Assembly: GCA_947445035.1 (NCBI GenBank)
Contig: CANFCK010000006.1
Coordinates: forward strand, 176,825 to 240,824
Direction of reading: 5' to 3'
Origin: Deltaproteobacteria bacterium
Lineage (GTDB): Bacteria; Myxococcota_A; UBA796; SXON01
DNA: 64,000 nt
Below the pieces are notes generated by a model, which worked only from the letters and a program-made list of their open reading frames with translations, had not been told where the DNA came from and ran no database searches. The position numbers were made by a program, and so were the translations under genes. This document shows positions 17,431-25,832 of the stretch, one piece after another (the stretch's first letter is position 1; every line of letters begins with the position of its first letter).

Positions 17431-18423
17431 TCAGAACCCTGCTTGCGCGTGCAGACCCACGCCGTGCTCGACCGCCGCACCTTCGGCTTCGGGCATGGTG
17501 CGCTGGTACATGAAGGCCAGTGACACCTTATCGGCAAAATCGTGGCTCAACCCCGCGAAGACCTTGTCGTACCCGTCGGCGTCGACGTTGGTGTCGGGAT
17601 CGAAGTGATCGTAACGAATCACGACGCGGCCGTACTTGGGCATCCCCGGGAGGGCGGCGACGCTGTAGCCCATCTCCCCGTGGTCCCCTTCGCTGACCCC
17701 GAGGTACTCGCCGGAGAACCAGATGAAGCGCTGTTTGAAGCCGAGCGCTGCGGCGTAGGTGACGCGGGCGTCGGCGTTCTGGTGCATGTTGTAGTCGATG
17801 TACGCGGTGATCGGCAGCTCCATCTTGCCCTGCGCCGCGATGGGATCGACGGTGACTCGCGCCTGGAGCGCCTTGCCCGCGTCGGTCTCCAATTTGCTGT
17901 AGCCCTCGCCGTTGAGGACCGCCGCCGTCCAAGTGAACAGGCCCTTGCCGTGCTCGCCGCCGATGCTGACGCCGAGATCGGCGGTGCTCAGGAGCTTCGC
18001 TTCGTCACCCAGGCCCTTGGCGAGGTACCGATGACCCCAGAAGTTGTCCTGCTGCGGCTGGTAGGGGGTGTCGATCATGCCCGCACGGACCCTGACGCCG
18101 GGGGCGATGTCTTTGAACTCCACGTAGGCGTGCTTGAGGAAGAGCCGGTATTTGGTGTCGAAGGTGAGGTCGCCGGTGTCGGTGGTGACCGCCTTGAAGT
18201 GGTCGGCGTCCAGGGTGATGCGTGCGGCGATCTTTGGCGCCATCTTGGCCTTCAGCGTCGCGTACGCGCGGTCCACGCCGAACTCGTTGTAATTGTCCGC
18301 GCCCTCCGTCATGTCGAGCTGCCAGGAGGCGAAGACCATGCCGCCGGCCTCGACGGAGGGCTTGAAGTCACCGTCGTTGGCGAAGGCGGGGGAGAGCAGA
18401 CTGAGGAGGCAGAACTGGATCAT
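17431..18423 (-). CDS. Outer-membrane porin, probably phosphate-linked
   Basis: A 330-residue protein with a signal peptide (MIQFCLLSLLSPAFA) and a body of alternating amphipathic strands rich in Gly, Tyr, Asp and Phe, ending in Phe (LHAQAGF), as expected of an outer-membrane barrel. It resembles phosphate-selective porin O/P-type proteins in length and in phrases such as ARAGMIDTPYQPQQDNFWGHRYL. It lies directly upstream of pstA on the same strand with its own Pho-box-like site, so it probably lets phosphate or polyphosphate through the outer membrane. The specificity is inferred from context. Confidence 0.8.
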   Translation of the reverse strand: MIQFCLLSLLSPAFANDGDFKPSVEAGGMVFASWQLDMTEGADNYNEFGVDRAYATLKAKMAPKIAARITLDADHFKAVTTDTGDLTFDTKYRLFLKHAYVEFKDIAPGVRVRAGMIDTPYQPQQDNFWGHRYLAKGLGDEAKLLSTADLGVSIGGEHGKGLFTWTAAVLNGEGYSKLETDAGKALQARVTVDPIAAQGKMELPITAYIDYNMHQNADARVTYAAALGFKQRFIWFSGEYLGVSEGDHGEMGYSVAALPGMPKYGRVVIRYDHFDPDTNVDADGYDKVFAGLSHDFADKVSLAFMYQRTMPEAEGAAVEHGVGLHAQAGF

Positions 18424-18465
18424 GATTGTTGCTCGTTGGTGCGATTGTCACATAGCTGCCATGGT

Positions 18466-18483
18466 GTGGCGAAAGGGTGACGA
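18466..18483 (-). promoter_or_regulatory. Pho-box-like site upstream of the porin gene
   Basis: Read on the minus strand: TCGTCAC-CCTT-TCGCCAC, two heptamers with a 4-bp spacer, of the same form as the site before pstA. It ends 42 bp before the porin ATG. A further TTGTCAC-ATAG-CTGCCAT pair faces the other way at 18445-18462, towards nadC, and may be coincidental. Confidence 0.55.
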
Positions 18484-18570
18484 GTTTGCGGCTGGTTGGC
18501 AACGTGGGATGAAGGCCCTCGCAACTTGGGTGTGGGAGAGAATCGAACGAGGTTACTCGCCCCTGTCCGC

Positions 18571-19395
18571 ATGACCCTCTCCGAGCTCGTCCGCCTCACC
18601 CTCGCCGAAGACGTCGGTATGGGCGATGTCACGACGCTGGCCACGGTGCCACCGCTGGCCCACGGCCGCGCCCGCTTGTACGCGAAGGAGCCGATCGTCG
18701 TGAGCGGTCAGGCGGCCGCCGCCGAGGTGTTTGCCCAGTTGGGCTGCGAGTATCTGATGCGGATCGAGGACGGTGCGCGCGCGGACCCCGCCGAGGGCGA
18801 GGGGACGATCGCTTGGGTCGAGGGTCCGCTGCAGGGGCTGCTGACGGGGGAGCGGGCGGCGCTCAACTTCTTGATGCGGCTGTCTGGTGTCGCGACCCAT
18901 GTCAGCCGGGTGGTCGCGCTCGCGCCCGGCCTACGCATCGTGGACACCCGCAAGACGACGCCGCTCCTGCGGGCGTTGGAGAAGGCGGCGGTGCGCCACG
19001 GGGGCGGCGGCAATCATCGCTTCGGGCTCTTCGACGGCGTGATGATCAAGGACAACCACATCGTGGCGGCCGGGGGGGTCGGGGCGGCGGTGGCGGCCGC
19101 GCGCGCCGTCATCCAGCCCCTCTTGCGGGTCGAGGTCGAGGTGGAGACCCTCGCGGAATTGGCGGAGGCGATCTCCGCTGGCGCCGACGACGTGCTGCTC
19201 GACAACATGGACGACGACGCCCTTGCAGAGGCCGTCCGGCTCGTAGGGGGGCGCGTCCGTCTGGAGGTCAGCGGCGGCATCACGCCCGAACGGCTTCCCG
19301 GCCTCATGGCGCTGGGCGTGCATCGGGTGAGCATGGGCGGCCTCATCCACCAGGCGCGCTGGGTCGACTTGAGCCTGCGGATCCAACCCCTGTGA
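18571..19395 (+). CDS. nadC: Nicotinate-nucleotide pyrophosphorylase (carboxylating)
   Basis: A 274-residue quinolinate phosphoribosyltransferase, which converts quinolinate and PRPP to nicotinate mononucleotide, CO2 and PPi in de novo NAD synthesis. Family motifs are unmistakable: AEDVGMGDVTT at the start, NFLMRLSGVAT, DTRKTTPLLRALEKAAV with the substrate-binding Arg/Lys, GGGGNHRFGLFDGVMIKDNH, and EVSGGI near the end. The ATG at 18571 fits the usual N-terminus; the frame is open further upstream but that extension is not family-like. It heads a four-gene operon: the next gene's GTG overlaps its stop (GTGA). nadA and nadB are not in the window. Confidence 0.97.
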   Translation: MTLSELVRLTLAEDVGMGDVTTLATVPPLAHGRARLYAKEPIVVSGQAAAAEVFAQLGCEYLMRIEDGARADPAEGEGTIAWVEGPLQGLLTGERAALNFLMRLSGVATHVSRVVALAPGLRIVDTRKTTPLLRALEKAAVRHGGGGNHRFGLFDGVMIKDNHIVAAGGVGAAVAAARAVIQPLLRVEVEVETLAELAEAISAGADDVLLDNMDDDALAEAVRLVGGRVRLEVSGGITPERLPGLMALGVHRVSMGGLIHQARWVDLSLRIQPL

Positions 19396-20240
19396 TCCGC
19401 TCGCGGCTGACGCGGCCGGCGCCCGCGTTTGAGATGGAGCCGTCGGCGGGTCGGGTGCGCTTCACCTTCCTCGGCACAGCGGGGTTCGTCGTCGCCAGTC
19501 AGGCGCGCACGTTCGTGGTCGACCCCTACGTTTCGCGCGCCGGGCTGCTGCGCACGGCGTTCGGCAGGCTGCGCGTCGATGAAGAGCGGGTACGTCGCTA
19601 TCTGCCCGTCGCGGACGAGGTCCTGGTGGGGCATAGCCACTACGATCACGCGCTGGATGCCCCCGCGGTCGCGACGCGGACCGGCGCCCGCCTGCTGGGA
19701 AGCACCGACACCGCCAACCTCGCCCGCGCCGCCGGCTTCGCGATGGACCGGTACGTCGAGGTCACGCCCGGCCAGGCCGTTCCCTGTGGGGCTGCCGTCG
19801 CGACGCCATGGCGCTCACGGCACGGAAAGGCGCTCTTTGGGCGGGTGCCGCTCCCCGGCTCGATCGCGTCGCCTCCGCCCTGGCCTCCGCGCATTTACGA
19901 TCTGCGCCACGGCGCCGTCCTTCACTGGCAGATGCAGCTGGAGGGGCTCTCGGTGCTCCACATCGACTCGGCCGACTTTTACGAGGACGAGCTCGCCCCG
20001 GCCGACGTGCTCTTGTTGTGTGCCGTGGGCCGACAGTATCGCCAGGACTACACCCGCATCCTGTTGGAGCGCGTGCGCCCCAAGGTGGTGATCCCCTGCC
20101 ACTGGGACGACTTCAGCGTGCCGATCGAGGCGCCGCCACGGCAGCTTCCGGGCGTCGATGTCGAGGGCTTTGTCGAGGAGATCCGCGCCGGCGGGGCGCG
20201 CCCGGTGGTGCTGGCCCCGCTGCAGTCTTGGTGGATGTGA
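19392..20240 (+). CDS. MBL-fold metallo-hydrolase
   Basis: A 282-residue metallo-beta-lactamase-fold protein of the UlaG/NAPE-PLD-like branch. The opening strand FTFLGTAGFVV is followed by VVDPYVS, the metal motif GHSHYDHALD (HxHxDH), HIDSADF, and a late metal-binding His in VVIPCHWDDF. The substrate is unknown; relatives hydrolyse lactones or phospholipid-type phosphodiesters. The GTG start overlaps the nadC stop (GTGA). An internal ATG at 19434 is the alternative start. The large secreted protein gene follows after 44 bp. Confidence 0.85.
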   Translation: MIRSRLTRPAPAFEMEPSAGRVRFTFLGTAGFVVASQARTFVVDPYVSRAGLLRTAFGRLRVDEERVRRYLPVADEVLVGHSHYDHALDAPAVATRTGARLLGSTDTANLARAAGFAMDRYVEVTPGQAVPCGAAVATPWRSRHGKALFGRVPLPGSIASPPPWPPRIYDLRHGAVLHWQMQLEGLSVLHIDSADFYEDELAPADVLLLCAVGRQYRQDYTRILLERVRPKVVIPCHWDDFSVPIEAPPRQLPGVDVEGFVEEIRAGGARPVVLAPLQSWWM

Positions 20241-20284
20241 ATGCTCCTTCCGAGGAGCGCGATACGTCCCAGCAGGGAGGCGCG

Positions 20285-21877
20285 GTGCGAGGCTTACTGG
20301 TCGCAATTCTAACGTTGGTCGGCGCCGCCCTCGCCCACGAAGCCTGGGCGGGTGATTTGCTGGCGACGCGTCCGGGTGGCCGCGAAGGCCAGGGTCCGCG
20401 GGGCAAAGGACGGGTGCCGGTAGACGACGGTCCGCGCGGCGATGCGCCGGTCTACTTCCTGGTCTTCTCCCACCATTATCACGGCAGGGGCGGCTACTAC
20501 GGCACCGCCGCCGAGGTGCGCACGGTGCTTCACGCCGCGCAGAAGGCGGGACAGGCCAAGGCGCTCACGATGTTCTTCGACGGCATCCTTTTGGAACGTC
20601 TGGAGAACGAGGACCCCACGCTCATTCCCGAGGTCCGGGCGTCAGGCGCGGCCATCGGTTTTCACGGGGAAGATGCGCACGGCCCCTACCCGATCATCGG
20701 CGGCGGAGAGGACGCTGGCGCCGATGGGCGTAGCATCGTGACCCCGGGCATGAGTTTTGGTGAGGCGGTGGGCCAGATCCAGCGGCGGTACAGCCATCAG
20801 CTCGATGGCGTGCAGATCGCGGAGGATGGGTACATCGAGCGCCACGTGCCCGGAACGCTCGACGAGACCGAGCGGGGCGGGGTCTCCAAGGTGCTCGCGA
20901 CGTTCGGCGACGTACAGTACATGGGCGGGAGCGGGCTGAGTTGTCCGCCTGCCGCGTTTGCGCTGCGCTCGCTCGCCCCGGGAATGCGCATGTGGCAGGG
21001 CGGCGGGCCCTTCGCGTCGCACTACTTGTCCAAGGCGGACGATCCCGCGATGATCACCACCGTCCAGAACTTTCTCGGCAAGGATACCCAGGCATTCTGG
21101 TATCTTGGGGTGCCGGCCATGCGTCACAGCGCGAACACCTCGCCCCCCCACTGGAAGGGCGATGGCCGACGCACGAGGATGGCGATCGAAGCGCTGCCGC
21201 GTCGCGAGCCGATGGTGGTGAGCCTCAACGTGTCCGCCGAGCCGGAGGATCTCGCGGCCGAGTACGCCTTCCTGAGCGAGTACGTCGCGAAACACCCTGG
21301 GAGCGGTTTTGTCAACGCCGCGACGCTCCGAGACAAGCTGCAGCCGCCGACGTTGACCCTGGACCCGCTGGCCGTCGCCAAGGAGGTGGCCGCGACCTGG
21401 AACGATGGCCCTCCGGACTCCCTGCGCGTGTCGGGTCGGCCGGTGGCCCTGGCCGATGCGCTGGAGGTGATGGCACGCGCACTGGCGGCGGGCAACACCA
21501 TCGCGGTGAGCACGAGCGGCGTCAATGGCCCGGTCGACACCGCGCCCACCGTGGTTCACGCGACGGGAACTGTGCTTCGTGGTGACGTCGTGGAGGCGGC
21601 CCGGGCGATGCTCGCGGCGGTGGATGCCTCCCCCTATCGGGCCGTACCCGCCTCGCTCGCAGCGGGGTCCAAACGGATTGGCTTCCACCAGGCCTACCGC
21701 GTCTTCGCATCGGCGCTTTTGGCGCCCGAGTCGAACACGTTGACCTTGGAGGCGGGCCAAGCCTGGCCTCCGACCGTCCGCGCCATCAATCGGGAGTGGC
21801 CGCACGCGGCGACGCCCGACGTCGATGCCTGGCGAGGCGCGGCGTTCTGGACGGCGCGCGCGGCGGAGTGGAGATGA
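20285..21877 (+). CDS. Large secreted protein, deacetylase-like (NodB/TIM) scaffold, unknown family
   Basis: A 530-residue exported protein. GTG 20285 was chosen because an AGGGAGG ribosome-binding site lies 5 bp upstream and the signal peptide (LLVAILTLVGAALA) begins there; an in-frame GTG at 20237 overlaps the previous stop and is the alternative. The mature part has VYFLVFSHHYHG, ALTMFFDGILLERL and AIGFHGEDAHGPYP, a pattern reminiscent of polysaccharide deacetylase barrels (His/Asp near strand ends), but no canonical NodB motif set. Its overall plan recurs in the next gene, which overlaps it by ATGA. The probable role is a secreted carbohydrate-active or binding protein; this is inference. 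Confidence 0.7.
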   Translation: MRGLLVAILTLVGAALAHEAWAGDLLATRPGGREGQGPRGKGRVPVDDGPRGDAPVYFLVFSHHYHGRGGYYGTAAEVRTVLHAAQKAGQAKALTMFFDGILLERLENEDPTLIPEVRASGAAIGFHGEDAHGPYPIIGGGEDAGADGRSIVTPGMSFGEAVGQIQRRYSHQLDGVQIAEDGYIERHVPGTLDETERGGVSKVLATFGDVQYMGGSGLSCPPAAFALRSLAPGMRMWQGGGPFASHYLSKADDPAMITTVQNFLGKDTQAFWYLGVPAMRHSANTSPPHWKGDGRRTRMAIEALPRREPMVVSLNVSAEPEDLAAEYAFLSEYVAKHPGSGFVNAATLRDKLQPPTLTLDPLAVAKEVAATWNDGPPDSLRVSGRPVALADALEVMARALAAGNTIAVSTSGVNGPVDTAPTVVHATGTVLRGDVVEAARAMLAAVDASPYRAVPASLAAGSKRIGFHQAYRVFASALLAPESNTLTLEAGQAWPPTVRAINREWPHAATPDVDAWRGAAFWTARAAEWR

Positions 21878-23373
21878 TCCTGGTTCTGGCTGCGTGTTTC
21901 TTGGGGGAGCCCGCCGCGGGCGAGGCCACGGCGGCGGCTCCGACCCCCGCCGCCTCCGCCGCGCCCGCCGCTACGCCTCCCTCCGCCGTCGGCCCGCGCC
22001 AGCGGACGCCGGTGGGCTTCGACGACCTCGGCCCCGTCACCACCGCGGCACCCGGTCCGATCTACCTGACCGTCTCGCTCAACATCAACGACTTCCTCCG
22101 CCCCGAACGCGAAGCGCGCTCGGTCAGAGACTTTCTCGAGATGACCGAGCGTCTCGGCATCGCTACGGTGGAGCTGTCGCTGACCGGCGAAGTGGTCGAT
22201 GCCCTCCACCGCGTCGACCCCGCCCTCATCGCGCTGATCAAGGCGCGGCGGCCCACGATCGGTGCTCACCCACGCGTTTTGTCCTACCGCCACCTCGACG
22301 ACACCGTGCACCAGCTGTTCCGACTCGACATGGCGACATTGGCGCTCGACCGCAGCCACGGGGGGCCGCTGGTGCGCCAGCAACAGCTCTTCGGGGTCAC
22401 TCCGCGGCAAGGCGGGGGCGTGCTCGCCGAAGCCCTTCGAGGCGCGTGGAAGCGCGCCCGTGGGACGGCCGCGCTGCGTGCCGCGGGGGTCGACATCGTC
22501 GACAAGGGAGAGACCCTGGGCAACCCGATGCGGCCCATCGCTTCGGCGCTTGCAGTGCTTCCAAGCCACACAACCGGTCACGAGGGCGTGGATGCGTGGG
22601 TCCGCGCGTTCCGGGCGGGTCTCCACACCCGGAGCGGCGGCAAGACCAAGGCCGTCGACCAGGGTTTTGTCGACCTCGGCTACTGGGTACACCTCGCACT
22701 TTTGCAGGGCTACGACGTCGCCGCCATCCCCGCCGTGCGCCTGCTTCTCGATCCTGCGCACCTGGGCGGCTTCTCCGCTCGCGCGGACGAGTGGCAGCCG
22801 AACGACAGCGAGTGGACCTCGCTTCGGGCCCGTCCCGACGCCCTTGCCAGGCTCGACGACGCCTTCGCCGCGCTGTGCGCTGCCGCCTGCTCGACGCTGA
22901 CCTACGAGGACGAGCTGGCCATGCGGTTGGCGGAGCTGGACCCCCGGCACGCGTGGGCAGCCCGCTCTACCTGGCACGCCAGCGACGACTACTCGGTGGA
23001 GCCGTGGGGCTCGAATCTGTACGGGAAGGGGTGGTCGCTCCAGGCGGTGCGGACGCGCCCGGAGGCCGAGCAGAAGCAGCTCCTGGCGTCGCACCAGCGC
23101 GTCTACGCGGCGATGGCCCGCAATCCGCGGGTGGTCTTCGTGAGCATCGACAACGACACCCAGTGGGCGCCGGAGAACGCTCCGGCGGCCGGGTGGTCCT
23201 CGGTCTTCGGAGTCGACCTGGGGCGCTTTCCCACAGGCTTTGACGAGACCCGGCTGGAGGCGGCGGCGGAGGCGAAGGGCTTCTCGGTGAAACAGGCGGG
23301 GAAGGGTAAAAAACGCGGCGGCGGGCGCGGCGCGGCAGGGGCAGAGGGGAGGGCCGACGGCCCGGAGCGATGA
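21874..23373 (+). CDS. Lipoprotein related to the preceding secreted protein
   Basis: A 499-residue lipoprotein (MILVLAAC, Cys8) followed by an Ala/Pro-rich linker to about residue 45. The folded part begins PIYLTVSLNIND and continues with VELSLTGEVVDALHRVDPALIALIKARRPTIGAHP, which parallels the upstream protein's opening strands (VYFLVFSHHY, FFDGILLERLENEDPTLIPEVR, AIGFHG) and suggests that the two are diverged duplicates. The C-terminus is a low-complexity basic tail (KGKKRGGGRGAAG). It is coupled to the upstream gene by ATGA. There is no recognised family; a pair of secreted polysaccharide-processing proteins is one possibility. Confidence 0.7.
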   Translation: MILVLAACFLGEPAAGEATAAAPTPAASAAPAATPPSAVGPRQRTPVGFDDLGPVTTAAPGPIYLTVSLNINDFLRPEREARSVRDFLEMTERLGIATVELSLTGEVVDALHRVDPALIALIKARRPTIGAHPRVLSYRHLDDTVHQLFRLDMATLALDRSHGGPLVRQQQLFGVTPRQGGGVLAEALRGAWKRARGTAALRAAGVDIVDKGETLGNPMRPIASALAVLPSHTTGHEGVDAWVRAFRAGLHTRSGGKTKAVDQGFVDLGYWVHLALLQGYDVAAIPAVRLLLDPAHLGGFSARADEWQPNDSEWTSLRARPDALARLDDAFAALCAAACSTLTYEDELAMRLAELDPRHAWAARSTWHASDDYSVEPWGSNLYGKGWSLQAVRTRPEAEQKQLLASHQRVYAAMARNPRVVFVSIDNDTQWAPENAPAAGWSSVFGVDLGRFPTGFDETRLEAAAEAKGFSVKQAGKGKKRGGGRGAAGAEGRADGPER

Positions 23374-23471
23374 CGCGGTGCCCGCAAGGGCAGCCGCCGG
23401 TGATCTGACGCCGATCTGACGCATCGTGGTGACGAGGCCCGGGACGAGCGACAGTGCAATCACCTCCCAGG

Positions 23472-24278
23472 ATGTCCACCATGTCTCTCGCCCTCATTCT
23501 CGCCGCCTCCTCTGCCTTCGCCGCCAACCCCGACCTCACCACCACCATCACCCCGCCCAGCAGCTACGCGGTCGACACCTCCGCGGCGTGGACGTTCACG
23601 GTCAGCAATATCAGCAACAACAGGGACGCGGCCGGCGTCAAGCTGTTCATCCAGCTCCCGGCGACCAACACCAGCCCCACGGTCTACGTCATGGGCGCCC
23701 TCGGCACCACGGGCGTCACCGCCGGCACCTGCAGCCGCAGCGGCACGCTGATCACCTGCAACGTGGGCACCGTGAAGAAGACCAAGTCGGTCACCGCGAC
23801 CGTCAACATCGCCCTGCCCCAGAGCGCAGGCACCATCGACTTCTCCACCACCGCCACCACCACCACCTCTGGCGACCCCACCGGCAACAACACCGACAGC
23901 GACATCGGCGCCCCCAGCTACGTCACGGTCGCCGCGCCGACCGTGGACACCGACGTCGACAACTCGCACTGCACCGGCACCGGCCTCGAGGCCTACTACG
24001 AGTGCACGCTTTTCCCGAGCTCCATCAGCACCCATGTGGCCACCTTCGAGGCCGATGGGGACGTCACCATCCCCGGCTACCCCGATTACTTCGGCGCCTG
24101 GACCGTCACCGGCAACGTGCTCGAGTTCTACTACGCGACCACCGCCGGCGTTGAGGTCGAGTTCGTCGGCAACGGCGTCGACAGCGGCACCGAGAACTGC
24201 TGGGAAGGCCTCAGCGAGTTCCCCGACGGCATGGGCGGCTACTCCGCCTACGTCGCGCCGTACCGGGTCTGCCTGTAG
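23472..24278 (+). CDS. Secreted protein with DUF11/CARDB-like beta domain
   Basis: A 268-residue exported protein. A signal peptide ends near AASSAFAA, followed by an Ig-like DUF11/CARDB-type domain (TFTVSNISNN, LFIQLPATNT, VGTVKKTKSVTATV, GNNTDSD), usually found in surface adhesion or scaffold proteins. A separate C-terminal part contains six Cys (SHCTGTGLEAYYECTLF, NCWEGL, RVCL), probably disulfide-bonded. ATG 23472 is taken as start, with a second ATG three codons later. No operon partner is evident: 98 bp separate it from the upstream gene and the downstream gene converges. Confidence 0.75.
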   Translation: MSTMSLALILAASSAFAANPDLTTTITPPSSYAVDTSAAWTFTVSNISNNRDAAGVKLFIQLPATNTSPTVYVMGALGTTGVTAGTCSRSGTLITCNVGTVKKTKSVTATVNIALPQSAGTIDFSTTATTTTSGDPTGNNTDSDIGAPSYVTVAAPTVDTDVDNSHCTGTGLEAYYECTLFPSSISTHVATFEADGDVTIPGYPDYFGAWTVTGNVLEFYYATTAGVEVEFVGNGVDSGTENCWEGLSEFPDGMGGYSAYVAPYRVCL

Positions 24279-24297
24279 TCCGCGGGGTAATCCACCC

Positions 24298-25779
24298 TCA
24301 CCGCGGCCGCCCCGCCTCCCGTGGCCCCGGGCGGCCGCCCCCCTCCGCCAGGCTCACGTCAAGCACTGCGCCCATGAGCCTCCGCAACCCAGGCGCCAGC
24401 TCACTCACCGGGACCCGCTCGTCGTCACCGTGGGTTGTTCCCAAGAGCTTGGGATCGATCACGAAGGGGACGTAGCCGTAGGCGTGAACGCCGAGGGGCC
24501 GGAGCGCCTGGCTGTCGGTGTAGCCGACGCTCACCACTGGGCCGGCGACGGCGTGCTCCTGGCCCTCCACCGCGCGCGCCGCGAGGGCCTGGAAAAAGGG
24601 ATCGTCCCAGGGGCTGCCATTGGCGTTGGTCTGGCTGGTGACCTCGAAGCGGATGCTGGGGTCGTCCACCAGCGCGGTGAGCTCGGCGAGGAGCGCCTCG
24701 ACCGTGGCGCCGGGGAGGATGCGGCAATCGAGCACGGCGCCGACCTCGCTGGGGACCACGTTGGGGGCTTTCCCGCCGAAGAAGCCGGTGACGTTGACGG
24801 TGTTGGTCAACGCTGCGTGGGTGGCCGGGTTCGCCATGAGCCGGCCGCGCACCAGGAGCTTCACCAACAACGGGCTCCCAAGGATGGCACCTGAGACGCC
24901 GCCGTGCTCTTTGCCGACCCGACGAAAGGACTCCATCAGTGCGGGGGACCAATGGACCACGTCCTTGCGTTGCGCCAATTTCGCGAGCGCGTTGGACAGG
25001 TGTTCCGGGGCGCGTCCTGCGACCGGCGTGCTGCCGTGGCCCGGCTGGCCCGAGGCGATCATCCGCATCCACACCGCGCCCTTTTCGGCCACCGAGATGG
25101 CGTGGAAGGTCTGCCCCTCGAAGAACAGCCCGTCCAGACCGTAGCCGCCCTCGTTCACCACGTGCGAGCAGCCGACCCGCTCCCACATGGACACGATCGA
25201 CTCCACGCCCTTGCTGTCGACCTCCTCGTCGGCGACGGCCAATAATATTACCTCACGACGAAGGGGCACGGCGAGCCGCTTCAGTTGGACCATCGTCATC
25301 GCTTCGAGCGCGGTCATGCCCTTCATGTCGAGGGCGCCGCGCCCCCACAGGTAGCCGTCTTTGATCTCGCCGGAAAACGCGGGTACGGTCCAGCGTTCGG
25401 CCTCGGCGGGGACGACGTCCACGTGACTCAACAAACACAGCGGCTTCTCGGCGCCCGAGCCGGGGAGTCGTGCGATGAGCGAGCTACGGCCTTCTGAAAG
25501 GGGGATGACCTCGGTCGCGATGCCCTCGCCCGAGAGCCACTGGTCGAGCCACGCGACCGCCAGCGCCTCGTCGCCGGGGGGGTTGACGCTCGGGATGCGC
25601 AAAAGCTCGGCGAGGCGGGTGGTCAACTCCGTGGTGGCGGCGGGCCAATCGACGCTGTCGAGCACAAGATCGGTCGCGACTTCTTGACCGCCGGTGTCGA
25701 CGGGGAGCGCCCGGCCTGCGGGGGCGGCGGCGTGTGCGTCGGGAAAGGTGGCCGAGAGCACGAGGATCAGGCTGGTCAT
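24298..25779 (-). CDS. M20-family metallopeptidase, secreted
   Basis: A 493-residue M20/M25/M40 peptidase. A signal peptide (MTSLILVLSATFPDAHA) points to export. Zinc-binding and catalytic blocks are present: LLSHVDVVPAE (His, Asp), GRGALDMKGM (Asp bridging the metals), VADEEVDSKG (catalytic Glu pair), then the dimerisation domain with GQPGHGSTP, and the last metal-binding His probably in GTTHGDDE. Family members cleave dipeptides, N-acyl amino acids or short peptides. The gene converges with the DUF11-like protein and is divergent from the lipoprotein gene at 25833. Confidence 0.9.
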   Translation of the reverse strand: MTSLILVLSATFPDAHAAAPAGRALPVDTGGQEVATDLVLDSVDWPAATTELTTRLAELLRIPSVNPPGDEALAVAWLDQWLSGEGIATEVIPLSEGRSSLIARLPGSGAEKPLCLLSHVDVVPAEAERWTVPAFSGEIKDGYLWGRGALDMKGMTALEAMTMVQLKRLAVPLRREVILLAVADEEVDSKGVESIVSMWERVGCSHVVNEGGYGLDGLFFEGQTFHAISVAEKGAVWMRMIASGQPGHGSTPVAGRAPEHLSNALAKLAQRKDVVHWSPALMESFRRVGKEHGGVSGAILGSPLLVKLLVRGRLMANPATHAALTNTVNVTGFFGGKAPNVVPSEVGAVLDCRILPGATVEALLAELTALVDDPSIRFEVTSQTNANGSPWDDPFFQALAARAVEGQEHAVAGPVVSVGYTDSQALRPLGVHAYGYVPFVIDPKLLGTTHGDDERVPVSELAPGLRRLMGAVLDVSLAEGGGRPGPREAGRPR

Positions 25780-25832
25780 GCCGGGGAGGGTAACCAGATG
25801 CCAACCCCGCCTCGCCGCGGTATCGTGCTCGC

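Noticed and set aside
18530..18570. tRNA-like GTTCGATTC on the minus strand upstream of nadC
   Set aside because: The flanking bases do not form a T-stem or acceptor stem, so no tRNA is supported.
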